From contig NZ_JAODNV010000020.1 of NCBI RefSeq assembly GCF_025398195.1, positions 1 to 64,000 of the forward strand: 64,000 nucleotides of DNA, in the 5' to 3' direction. This document shows positions 33,556-41,051 of the stretch, one piece after another. Under the pieces are notes generated by a model. The model made no database searches, was not told the DNA's origin, and worked only from the letters and a program-made list of their open reading frames with translations. The stretch is from Chelativorans petroleitrophicus (lineage in GTDB: Bacteria; Pseudomonadota; Alphaproteobacteria; Rhizobiales; Rhizobiaceae). Each line of letters starts with the position of its first letter. Position 1 is the stretch's first letter. A program made the translations under genes and the position numbers.

Positions 33556-33780
33556 ATGCAAGACGCCCGATCTGGCCCGAACCCGCTGCTGCCCGTCCGT
33601 CTGTCGACGGGCGAACGCCTCGATGAACTCGCGTTCATTTTTGCCGCGGGGCTGAGGCGTATACTGCCGGAACAGTCCAGTTCTTTATCTGCACCTGGCG
33701 AAGACAGTTCATTCGACATTCTCGCCCTCAAACGCCGTGTTGGTCGTCGCAAACCGAGCAACCGAGTTGGAGGGCAATAA
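33556..33780 (+). CDS. Small protein of the DUF2924/recombinase module (74 aa)
   Basis: From ATG 33556. The pattern LPVRLSTGERLDELAFIFAAGLRRILPEQSSSLS resembles the small companion protein often found before DUF2924 in proteobacterial elements, and the C-terminus is basic (RRVGRRKPSNRVGG). Its stop overlaps the DUF2924 start (TAATG), which supports it being real. Function unknown. Confidence 0.65.
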   Translation: MQDARSGPNPLLPVRLSTGERLDELAFIFAAGLRRILPEQSSSLSAPGEDSSFDILALKRRVGRRKPSNRVGGQ

Positions 33781-34289
33781 TGCCAGGAACAAAGAGAAAG
33801 ACTGACGCCGCGCCATGGCGGGTGGGCGAACGCGACGCGGCGGACGCGAGCGTGGTCACGCAGCTTGCAGCGCTGAAACGAATGACGGTGGTCGAGCTGA
33901 AGGCGAAGTGGGAAAGCATCTTCGGCACCCCCGCTCCGAACAACAGCCGCAGTTACCTCGAGCTGAGGCTCAGCTACCGGGTCCAGGAACTGACCCTCGG
34001 CGGCCTGTCCCGCGAGACGCGGCGGACGCTGGACTTGCTGGCTGACGAAATCGAGGGCCGGGCCGGGCGCAAGACGATCATCGCGGATCCCCGCAACCCC
34101 GTGGTCGGAACCCGCCTCGTGCGCGAATGGGACGGGGTAGAGCACACCGTCACGGTGATGAAGGACGGCTTCGACTGGCAGGGGCGCAAGTTCAAGTCGC
34201 TCTCGGCGGTGGCGCGGGCGATCACCGGCACGCAGTGGAACGGCTACCGCTTCTTCGGCTTGCGCGAGGCGCGGAGGGACGACCGATGA
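33780..34289 (+). CDS. DUF2924 domain protein
   Basis: A 169-residue protein of the DUF2924 family: LAALKRMTVVELKAKWESIFGTPAPNNSRSYLELRLSYRVQELTLGGLS, then RLVREWDGVEHTVTVMKDGFDWQGRKFKSLSAVARAITGTQWNGYRFFGL. DUF2924 genes almost always lie next to a serine recombinase and probably assist it. Overlaps with both neighbours (TAATG and ATGA) show tight coupling. Confidence 0.9.
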   Translation: MPGTKRKTDAAPWRVGERDAADASVVTQLAALKRMTVVELKAKWESIFGTPAPNNSRSYLELRLSYRVQELTLGGLSRETRRTLDLLADEIEGRAGRKTIIADPRNPVVGTRLVREWDGVEHTVTVMKDGFDWQGRKFKSLSAVARAITGTQWNGYRFFGLREARRDDR

Positions 34290-35623
34290 GCCGTCATCAG
34301 GAAGCCGTCGCGGTCGTTCCGCGCCGCCAGCGCTGCGCCATTTATACCCGCAAGTCGAGCGAGGAAGGGCTCGACATGGAGTTCAACAGCCTCGACGCCC
34401 AGCGCGAGGCTTGCGAGGCCTTCGTGACGAGCCAGAAGGCGGAAGGCTGGGCCACCATTCGCGAACGCTACGATGACGGCGGCTTCTCCGGTGGCACGCT
34501 GGAACGGCCCGGCCTGAAGCGCCTCATTCAGGACGTCGAGGCCGGTCTGATCGATGTGATCGTGGTTTACAAGATCGACCGGCTATCGCGCTCGCTGATG
34601 GACTTCGCCAAGCTGGTCGAGATCTTCGACCGCAATCAGGTGACCTTCGTTTCGGTCACGCAGTCGTTCAACACCACGACCTCGATGGGCCGCTTGACCC
34701 TGAACATCCTCCTGAGCTTCGCGCAGTTCGAGCGTGAGGTGATCGGCGAGCGCATCCGCGACAAGGTCGCGGCATCCCGCAAGCGCGGCATGTGGATGGG
34801 CGGTCACGTCCCGCTGGGCTACGACGTGCGCGACCGCAAGCTGGTGGTCAACGAGGCCGAGGCCGCGACGGTCCGGATGATCTTCGAGCGATTCGTCGCC
34901 ATGGGCTCCGCCACGACGCTGGCCAAAGCGCTCGCGGCTGAAGGCGTGCTGAACAAGCGCGGCAAGCCGATCGACAAGGGCTTCCTCTACAAACTGATCA
35001 ACAACCGGGTCTACCTTGGCGAAGCCGTGCACAAGGGCACGGCCTATCCCGGCGAGCACGAGGCCATCATCGATCAGACCCTCTGGGACAAGGTGCATAG
35101 CATCCTGCAGGAGAGCCCGCGCCTGCGGGCGAAGAATACTCGCCGCCAGACGCCGGCCCTGCTGAAGGGGATCATCTTCACCGAGACAGGCACGGCGATG
35201 ACGCCGACCGCGACGAAGAAGGGCACGCGCCTCTACCGCTACTACGCGTCGATGGACCTGATCCGAAACCGCCCGACCGGAGACGCCTCGGGTCCGCTGC
35301 GCTTGCCCGCCGGCATGGTCGAGGATGCCGTCGTCGGCGAAATCCGCCGCATGATCCGCGCACCCGAAGTCGCGGCGCGAACCATAAAGGCCCTGCGCGA
35401 CGAGAGCCCGACCATCGATCAGAAGGCGGTCGTCACGGCGCTCGGCGAGTTCGATCAGCTATGGGCGGCGCTCTATCCGGCGGAGCAGACCCGCATCGTC
35501 CAGCTTCTGGTCGAGCGGGTGACCGTCGGCGAAGACGGCATCGCCGTCGATCTGCGCCACGACGGGCTGGGCTCGGTTCTCCGGGACATGATGGCGCCCC
35601 GCCAGACGGAGGCCCACGCATGA
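34286..35623 (+). CDS. Serine recombinase (resolvase/invertase N-terminus, recombinase domain)
   Basis: A 445-residue site-specific recombinase. Catalytic Ser24 lies in YTRKSSEEG, with the fold markers FNSLDAQREACEAF, IVVYKIDRLSRSLMDFAKL and NILLSFAQFEREVIGERIRDK. The recombinase domain is at about 165-290 (GYDVRDRKLVVNEAEAATVRMIF; NRVYLGEAVHKGTAYPGEHEAIID). The usual zinc ribbon has no cysteines here (GIIFTETGTAMTPTATKKGTRLYRYYASM). It likely integrates and excises the element. The start overlaps DUF2924 (ATGA). Confidence 0.93.
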   Translation: MSRHQEAVAVVPRRQRCAIYTRKSSEEGLDMEFNSLDAQREACEAFVTSQKAEGWATIRERYDDGGFSGGTLERPGLKRLIQDVEAGLIDVIVVYKIDRLSRSLMDFAKLVEIFDRNQVTFVSVTQSFNTTTSMGRLTLNILLSFAQFEREVIGERIRDKVAASRKRGMWMGGHVPLGYDVRDRKLVVNEAEAATVRMIFERFVAMGSATTLAKALAAEGVLNKRGKPIDKGFLYKLINNRVYLGEAVHKGTAYPGEHEAIIDQTLWDKVHSILQESPRLRAKNTRRQTPALLKGIIFTETGTAMTPTATKKGTRLYRYYASMDLIRNRPTGDASGPLRLPAGMVEDAVVGEIRRMIRAPEVAARTIKALRDESPTIDQKAVVTALGEFDQLWAALYPAEQTRIVQLLVERVTVGEDGIAVDLRHDGLGSVLRDMMAPRQTEAHA

Positions 35624-36012
35624 CCGACTCGACGAACACCATCCGGGTCGTCATCCCCCTGACGATCCGCAAACGCAATGGGCGGCCGAAGATCCTGCCG
35701 CCCGACGAGGTGACGGTTCGGAACGGCCGGTCACAAGACCCTCATGTGCTGCGCGCCATCGCCCGCGCCTGGAGCTGGCGGCGGCAGCTGGAAACGGGCG
35801 CCGCTTCCACGATCCAGGACATCGCGGCGGCCGAGAAGGTCTCCGACCGGTTTGTGAGCCGAATGATGCGGCTCGCCTATCTGTCACCCGAGGTGCTTGA
35901 ACACCTCGTCATCAGGCGCGTCCCACCGGCGCTGTCATTGAACGACCTTGTTTCGGTCGCCGACCGGCCATGGGCGGAGCAGATGGGGATAGTGTTTGAG
36001 GGACTGGCTTAA
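35620..36012 (+). CDS. Recombinase-associated protein with HTH-like region (130 aa)
   Basis: ATG 35620 overlaps the recombinase stop. The product has a basic N-terminus (IPLTIRKRNGRPKILPPDE) and a helix-turn-helix-like middle (STIQDIAAAEKVSDRFVSRMMRLAYLSPEVLEHLV). This protein regularly follows DUF2924-type recombinases and may act as a directionality or regulatory factor (inference). Its stop overlaps the convergent merA stop by four bases. Confidence 0.75.
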   Translation: MTDSTNTIRVVIPLTIRKRNGRPKILPPDEVTVRNGRSQDPHVLRAIARAWSWRRQLETGAASTIQDIAAAEKVSDRFVSRMMRLAYLSPEVLEHLVIRRVPPALSLNDLVSVADRPWAEQMGIVFEGLA

Positions 36013-37457
36013 CCGGCACAGCAGGAGAGTTTTGCCACATCCTTGTCGAATGTCTGGGCGGCCAGCTTCAACCCTTCAACAGTGGTCAGGTAGGGGAAGA
36101 TCATCTCTCCGAGTGCCTTCGTGGTCATGCCGAACTTGAGCGCCAGCGCCAGCGTCTGGATGCTGTCGGCGCCCTCGGGCGCCATGATCACACCTCCCAG
36201 AAGCCGGTCGGTTTTCGCGTCCGCCACAAGCTTGATGAGCCCACGCGTGTCGCGCGCGGCCAGCGCCCGCGGCACGTTGTCTAGCGTCAGGACGCTCGTC
36301 TTGACCTCATGCCCGGTCGCGCGCGCCTCCGCTTCGGTCAGGCCGACACCCGCCACTTGTGGATCCGTAAACACGACCCACGGCATGGTTCCATTGTCGT
36401 AGACGAGGCTATCGCCATTCAGCGCGTTCTTCGCGGCGAGCTTTGCGCCATAGGCCGCCATGTAGACGAACTGGTCCCGGTTGGTCACATCGCCCGCCGC
36501 GTAGACGCCGGCTTTCGAGGTGCGCATGTGGTCATCGACCACGATGGCGCCGCGAGCGTCTTGCGCCACACCGGCCTCCGCCAAGCCGAGGGTTGCGGTA
36601 TTGGGGATGCGTCCCGTCGCGACCAGCAGCCGCTCCGCCTTCAGCTCGACCGTCTTGCCGCCTTCGCTGACGCAGACGGTGACGCCGGTCTCATCTTCAC
36701 AGCAGGCATCGTAGGTGATGCCGCAATGAAGCGTGATGCCTTCGGCGCGGAAGGCCGCAGCCAGCGCGTCCGACACTTCCGGTTCCACCTGCGGCAGCAG
36801 GCGCGACCGGCAGATCACCGTCACCTCAACGCCCATGCGCGCCATCATCTGGGCAAGCTCCACGCCGATATACCCGCCGCCGATGACAATCAGGCTCCTG
36901 GGCAGCGTCTCCAATTCCAGCAGTGTCGTGCTGGTCAGGTAGGCCACGGTCTTGATGCCGGGAATCGGCGGCACGGCAGGTCGTCCGCCCGTAGCGATGA
37001 TGATATTGTCGGCGGCGACAGGGCCGTTTTCGACGAGCACGCCGGCGCCGTTCAACCGCGCCGCGCCCTCCAAATAGGTAATCCCGTCATACTCGGGCAG
37101 CAGGTCGGCGTATTTCTTCTGCCGTAGCGTCGAGACGAGATCGTCCTTGGCGGCGATCAGACGTCGCCAATCATTCACCTGCGCGTCGCCGGTCAGGCCC
37201 GGGAACCGGCCCGCCGCCCTTGCGCCATGTAGCGCCTCGGCGGCGCGGATCATGGTTTTGGACGGCACGCAGCCGACATTGACGCAGGTGCCGCCAATGG
37301 TGCCGTGGCCGATCAGGGCGACGCTCGCCCCTTGCTCGGCCGCCGTGATGGCAGCGGAAAAGCCTGCCGAACCCGCGCCGATGACGGCGAGGTCGTAGGT
37401 TGTCCGGGATCGTGCGTTGGGGGTGCAGCAGTGGCTTGGCTTGAGGCGTTCGTTCAT
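36009..37457 (-). CDS. merA: Mercuric reductase MerA (no N-terminal HMA domain)
   Basis: A 482-residue flavoprotein reducing Hg(II) to Hg(0) with NADPH. It has the FAD-binding GAGSAGFSAA, active-site disulfide GGTCVNVGCVPSK (C58, C63), NADPH-binding VIGGGYIGVELAQ and FAD site VYAAGDVTNRDQFVYMAAYG. The C-terminal vicinal pair (CC at 479-480, LSCCAG) that takes up Hg is kept. The NmerA heavy-metal domain is absent, as in many MerA proteins. It is the last gene of a leftward mer operon and ends against the recombinase module. Confidence 0.95.
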   Translation of the reverse strand: MNERLKPSHCCTPNARSRTTYDLAVIGAGSAGFSAAITAAEQGASVALIGHGTIGGTCVNVGCVPSKTMIRAAEALHGARAAGRFPGLTGDAQVNDWRRLIAAKDDLVSTLRQKKYADLLPEYDGITYLEGAARLNGAGVLVENGPVAADNIIIATGGRPAVPPIPGIKTVAYLTSTTLLELETLPRSLIVIGGGYIGVELAQMMARMGVEVTVICRSRLLPQVEPEVSDALAAAFRAEGITLHCGITYDACCEDETGVTVCVSEGGKTVELKAERLLVATGRIPNTATLGLAEAGVAQDARGAIVVDDHMRTSKAGVYAAGDVTNRDQFVYMAAYGAKLAAKNALNGDSLVYDNGTMPWVVFTDPQVAGVGLTEAEARATGHEVKTSVLTLDNVPRALAARDTRGLIKLVADAKTDRLLGGVIMAPEGADSIQTLALALKFGMTTKALGEMIFPYLTTVEGLKLAAQTFDKDVAKLSCCAG

Positions 37458-37477
37458 GTCCGTCTTTCTTTCTGTTC

Positions 37478-38833
37478 TCAGACCATCGACCCGAGGTCCG
37501 AGGCGTAGCTGGGATAGGCGAAGATCGCCGCCTTGATCCGGTTGGCGGTCAGCCCCGCACCCATGGCCATCGCGAAAAGATTGATCTGTTCCTCCGTTCC
37601 CGGACCAATCAGATGCGCGCCGAGGATGTGGCCGGTCTCACGCTCCACCAAAACCTTGAAGCCGCTGGCCACGGCGCTTACACGTATCGAGGAATACCAT
37701 CGCTCGGTCCGCTCGAAATGGACGTCGAAGTCGTGTCCCGCCTCCTTCGCTGCGGCCTCGGACAGGCCGACGCTGCCAAGCGGCGGCAGGGTGAAGACCG
37801 TGCTCGGGATCGGCGGATAGACGATCTTGCGTTCGTCCTGGTTCGCCAGCAGGTTCTTGGCCGCAATGCGCGCCTCGTTGGCCGAGACCGGCGTCAGGTT
37901 CGGCCCGCTGTCGGCGCAGTCGCCCGCGGCGAAGATCGCCGGGTTCGACGTGCGCATTGCGGGGCTGACCTTGATGCCGCGTTTCGTTGCATCCACCCCG
38001 GCGGCCTCGAGGTTCAGATCCTCGATGTTCGGCACCCGCCCGGCCGCATGAACCGCAACGTCGCAGACGACCTTCTTCGGCCCATCCGGCGTTTCGTACT
38101 GCACGGCAAAGGCGTTACCCTCGCGCGCGATGCCGCTGACCGCGGCCCCGGTGTGGACATCGACGCCCAGCGCCTCGGTCGCCTCAGCCAGGATCGCCGT
38201 CAGGTCGGGATCGAAGTTCGGCAGGATGCGGGGCCCGCGTTGCAGCACGGTGACCGTCTCGGCCCCGGCGCGCGCGGCGATATGCGCAAATTCCAACGCG
38301 ATATAGCCGCCGCCGACAAAGACGATGCGCCGCGGGCATTCCGGCAGCTCCAGGAAGTCGGTGCTGGTGATCAGATGCTCCTCGCCGGGGATCCCCAGCG
38401 TGGCAGGCCGCGCGCCCGTGGCGATGTGGAAATGCCGCGCTCGCCAGGCCCTGCCGTCGATCTCGACCGTGTCGGGCGCGGTGAAACGCGCCGATCCTTG
38501 GAGCGTGGCGATGCCGGCCCTGTCGTGTCCGGCCTCGATCCGGCCCGGCATGGCGTCGGTGAAGGTCCGCTTGAAGGCCATCATCTCGGCCCAGTCGATC
38601 CGGGGCTCGGCGATCAGCCCCTTGCCGTCCATCGCCCGCGCCCGTTCGACGCCTTCGGTCACGCCGACCAGCATCTTCTTGGGATCGCACCCCCTGAGCG
38701 CGCAGGTGCCGCCGTAGGGAAGCCGGTCGACGATGGCGACCTTCCAGCCCTCGGCGGCGGCCATGCGCGCCACGCCGTTGCCGCCCGTTCCCGCGCCGAT
38801 GACGATGAGGTCGAACTCAAATCCGTCGGACAT
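37478..38833 (-). CDS. FAD/NAD(P) disulfide oxidoreductase in the mer operon
   Basis: A 451-residue pyridine-nucleotide disulfide oxidoreductase. FAD motif is VIGAGTGGNGVARMAA, redox disulfide GGTCALRGCDPKK (C44, C49), NAD(P) motif FVGGGYIALEFAH and C-terminal FAD motif IFAAGDCAD. It is closest in pattern to glutathione-reductase-like proteins rather than MerA, and lacks the C-terminal Cys pair. Such genes occur in alphaproteobacterial mer operons and may recycle a thiol. Substrate unknown. Confidence 0.85.
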   Translation of the reverse strand: MSDGFEFDLIVIGAGTGGNGVARMAAAEGWKVAIVDRLPYGGTCALRGCDPKKMLVGVTEGVERARAMDGKGLIAEPRIDWAEMMAFKRTFTDAMPGRIEAGHDRAGIATLQGSARFTAPDTVEIDGRAWRARHFHIATGARPATLGIPGEEHLITSTDFLELPECPRRIVFVGGGYIALEFAHIAARAGAETVTVLQRGPRILPNFDPDLTAILAEATEALGVDVHTGAAVSGIAREGNAFAVQYETPDGPKKVVCDVAVHAAGRVPNIEDLNLEAAGVDATKRGIKVSPAMRTSNPAIFAAGDCADSGPNLTPVSANEARIAAKNLLANQDERKIVYPPIPSTVFTLPPLGSVGLSEAAAKEAGHDFDVHFERTERWYSSIRVSAVASGFKVLVERETGHILGAHLIGPGTEEQINLFAMAMGAGLTANRIKAAIFAYPSYASDLGSMV

Positions 38834-38838
38834 GAAGG

Positions 38839-39096
38839 TTATTTATCTCTCTGAAAATTAATCGTCTGGACATCGTCCCTATCGCAGCAAGCCGCCGCGC
38901 GGCTCTGCCGCCACAGGCCGTAGGCCGCCACGCCGAGGAAGAGGACGAGCGCGGGCAGCAGCACATAGTCGAGACCGCCAATCCACGCCGAAAGGCCGAC
39001 CGCGCCGAGGGCAATGACAAGCACCGGCGTGGCGCAGCAGATCGCGGCGATCGCGGCCCCGATGATACCGGTCTTGAGGATCGTTGCGTCCTTCAT
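38839..39096 (-). CDS. merF: Mercury transporter MerF
   Basis: An 85-residue inner-membrane protein with two transmembrane helices. The first carries the Hg-binding pair in AIAAICCATPVLVIALGAVG, and a second vicinal pair lies after the second helix (AACCDRDD). This is the MerF pattern. It sits between merP and the oxidoreductase. Confidence 0.88.
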   Translation of the reverse strand: MKDATILKTGIIGAAIAAICCATPVLVIALGAVGLSAWIGGLDYVLLPALVLFLGVAAYGLWRQSRAAACCDRDDVQTINFQRDK

Positions 39097-39101
39097 CGGC
39101 C

Positions 39102-39434
39102 TCAGCCTCGGACCGAGGCCGGATAGCCCGCGTTGGTCGAGGCCGCGGCGATGGCGTCTGCGTTCGTCACCGATGGGTCGAAGACCACGGTTGCTGTCTT
39201 GGCATCGAAGTCGATATTGACCGAGCGAACGCCCTCTACGCCTTCCATGGCGCGTTTCACGGTCACTGGGCAGAGCGCGCAGGTCATGTTCTGGATGGCG
39301 AAGGTCCGGGTCTGGGCGGCCGCCACCTGTTGGGAGGCGGACTGGGCGGCGGCCGGGGCCACGGCCGTTCCGATGGTCCAGCCGAGTCCGCCGAGGGCCA
39401 GCAAGGCAGCAGCGAGGATAAGGGGGCGTCTCAT
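39102..39434 (-). CDS. merP: Periplasmic mercury-binding protein MerP
   Basis: ATG 39434 gives 110 residues: a signal peptide (LILAAALLALGGLGWTIGTA) and a linker, then an HMA domain with the metal motif NMTCALCPVTVKRAMEGVEGV. MerP captures Hg(II) in the periplasm and hands it to MerT/MerF. Start 23 bases after the merT stop. Confidence 0.92.
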   Translation of the reverse strand: MRRPLILAAALLALGGLGWTIGTAVAPAAAQSASQQVAAAQTRTFAIQNMTCALCPVTVKRAMEGVEGVRSVNIDFDAKTATVVFDPSVTNADAIAAASTNAGYPASVRG

Positions 39435-39457
39435 GGCGGTTACTCCTATGTTTGGTC

Positions 39458-39856
39458 TCAGTAGAAGAGCGGCGCCCACCAATTGATGGTCAGCGCGAGC
39501 AAGATCACCACGGTGGAGAGGCAAAGCGCAGTCTTGGTGATGACGGCCGACTGCGGCTTGGCGCAATAGGAACCGTCCACACAAGCGGGCTTGGCTTTGA
39601 AATAGACCTGCCGGAAGCCGAGGCCGATGAAGACAAGCGCAATGCCTGCGAAATACGGCTTGTAGGGCTCAAGCGCGGTAAGGTTGCCGATCCAGGCCCC
39701 GGAGATGCCGAGCATTACGAACAGCAGCGGCACCACGCAGCAGGTCGAGGCCAGAATGGCGCCGATCACACCGCCCGCCGCAAAGATGTTCCGCTTCCGA
39801 TCGTCTGCATCTTCAGCGGCTTGTACCGTCTGGATTCCTGCTTCGGGTGTGCTCAT
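39458..39856 (-). CDS. merT: Mercury transporter MerT
   Basis: A 132-residue inner-membrane protein with three transmembrane helices. The first holds the Hg-binding pair STCCVVPLLFVMLGISGAW, and the cytoplasmic loop has two further cysteines (KPACVDGSYCAKP). It is the first gene of the operon, driven from the merR-merT promoter. Confidence 0.92.
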   Translation of the reverse strand: MSTPEAGIQTVQAAEDADDRKRNIFAAGGVIGAILASTCCVVPLLFVMLGISGAWIGNLTALEPYKPYFAGIALVFIGLGFRQVYFKAKPACVDGSYCAKPQSAVITKTALCLSTVVILLALTINWWAPLFY

Positions 39857-39887
39857 GCGTCATCGTCCTCGCCTTGGTTCTGATTTT

Positions 39888-39918
39888 AAGATAAGGTCTG
39901 TAGTGACTACAGACTCAA
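39888..39918 (-). promoter_or_regulatory. mer operator-promoter with 19-bp spacer and perfect dyad
   Basis: On the minus strand TTGAGT (complement of 39913-39918) and TATCTT (complement of 39888-39893) are separated by 19 bases, the overlong spacer typical of MerR-controlled promoters. Within it GTCTGTAGTGACTACAGAC (39896-39914) is a perfect 9+1+9 palindrome, the expected MerR binding site. MerR with Hg(II) twists this DNA to switch on merT-P-F. Confidence 0.92.
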
Positions 39919-39934
39919 GGGGGTTTTTGACAGA

Positions 39935-40348
39935 ATGGGAGATCACGTTTCCGGGAAGGGACTGAAGCGCGCGGACCTTGCGCGGCGCACGGGCTGCAAT
40001 CTGGAGACCATCCGTTATTACGAGAAGATCAGCATGATGCCCGATCCACCGCGCACCGCATCCGGCTACCGCGTCTATGACGAGACCCATGTTGGGCGTT
40101 TGCGCTTCATCCTGCGCGGCCGGGAGCTGGGCTTCTCCATCGAGGAGTTGCGCGGGCTCTTGCAGCTCGTAGATCGAGGGACTCAGACCTGCGCCGAGGT
40201 GAAGGCGCTGACGGAGCAACATCTTGCGGACGTGCGCGCCAAGATCGCTGACCTCAGGCGCATAGAGAAGGTGCTCGCCGCCACGGCTGCGCAGTGCTCG
40301 GGCGAAGAGGTGCCGGAGTGCCCCGTGCTGGAGGCGCTGGCATCGTGA
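39935..40348 (+). CDS. merR: Mercury-responsive regulator MerR
   Basis: A 137-residue MerR-family regulator, divergent from merT. The winged helix is LKRADLARRTGCNLETIRYYEKISMMPDPPRTASGYRVYDE; the dimer helix and the Hg-binding cysteines follow (TCAEVKAL, AQCSGEEVPECPVL). The three Cys positions fit the trigonal Hg site of MerR. It binds the palindrome just upstream. Confidence 0.9.
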   Translation: MGDHVSGKGLKRADLARRTGCNLETIRYYEKISMMPDPPRTASGYRVYDETHVGRLRFILRGRELGFSIEELRGLLQLVDRGTQTCAEVKALTEQHLADVRAKIADLRRIEKVLAATAAQCSGEEVPECPVLEALAS

Positions 40349-40639
40349 TCAAACGGATCCACAAGTGTGCGCATCTGCGCGATTGATTTGGCGTTTGATG
40401 GTTCGTGTGAATACGTCGCACAACGCCTATCGCGCGTTCTCAGGATGGCGACGCCAGCCGGGATAACTGCCGCAGAAAATGCCCTGGTGCGATGGGCGGA
40501 ACTACCTGAAAACGTAGACTTTCACGAAGCCGAACCGCTCGGCATGAGGTTCGGTCGGTTAGAGACGGAGGGCCGTTTAGAGACGGAAACTGGACCCGGC
40601 GTCAGTCTCCGAGGTTCGGATGCCTCGGCTAAACGCCTT
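40349..40639. other. Gap between merR and the tRNA-Ser terminator, no clear gene
   Basis: About 290 bases. A 91-residue open frame (40367-40642) has no recognised domain and no good ribosome site, so I leave it uncalled. A short tandem-like repeat, GGTTAGAGACGGAGGGCC then GTTTAGAGACGG (40557-40586), is visible. This could be the junction between island and core genome. Confidence 0.5.
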
Positions 40640-40641
40640 TG

Positions 40642-40674
40642 AAACAAAAAGAAAAAGGCCCGCGGGTGGGGCCT
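40642..40674 (-). terminator. Intrinsic terminator of the tRNA-Ser gene
   Basis: On the minus strand AGGCCC (complement of 40669-40674) and GGGCCT (complement of 40656-40661) form a six-pair stem over a 7-base loop. The stem is followed by TTTTTCTTTTTG. This is a good rho-independent terminator 25 bases past the tRNA. Confidence 0.8.
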
Positions 40675-40698
40675 CATCTCGGGTTCGCTACAAGATAA

Positions 40699-40788
40699 TG
40701 GCGGAGAGGGAGGGATTCGAACCCCCGATACGGTTGCCCGTATGCCGCATTTCGAGTGCGGTGCTTTCAACCACTCAGCCACCTCTCC
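40699..40788 (-). tRNA. tRNA-Ser (anticodon CGA)
   Basis: The minus strand folds as a 90-base serine tRNA with encoded CCA. The acceptor stem is GGAGAGG (complement of 40782-40788) with CCTCTCC, discriminator G then CCA. The anticodon loop CTCGAAA lies between CCGCA and TGCGG, giving anticodon CGA. A long variable arm (ATACGG with CCGTAT) is typical of tRNA-Ser, and the T loop is TTCGAAT. Its 3' end points toward the accessory region. Confidence 0.95.
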
Positions 40789-40880
40789 GCGCGCTGAAGC
40801 GTTCTCATGCAGCGGCGCTTAGATAACGGCGAAGCGGGCCCGACACAAGGCCAAATGCAGCGTAACCCGCCCGCCTCACC

Positions 40881-40909
40881 TTGACCTTTCGCCTCATGTC
40901 CGATATGGA
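40881..40909 (+). promoter_or_regulatory. Candidate promoter for rplU-rpmA
   Basis: TTGACC (40881-40886) and TATGGA (40904-40909) with a 17-base spacer resemble a sigma-70 promoter, about 140 bases before the rplU start. No experimental support; the match is partial in the -10. Confidence 0.45.
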
Positions 40910-41051
40910 GCCGTCATCCGCGGCGTGGGGCGCATCCCGCGCCGCTTATTTCGTGGGCTCTCGCGGCCCGATCTTGAACGACTGACAAAAAGACGGCAGG
41001 CGACTTTTCGCAAGGCGCCCAAGCCGGACCGGACACCGAAAGGCAAGAAAG

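Noticed and set aside
40367-40642. 91-residue open frame after merR
   Set aside because: No ribosome site, no recognised domain, and it contains a short repeated segment; more likely junction DNA.
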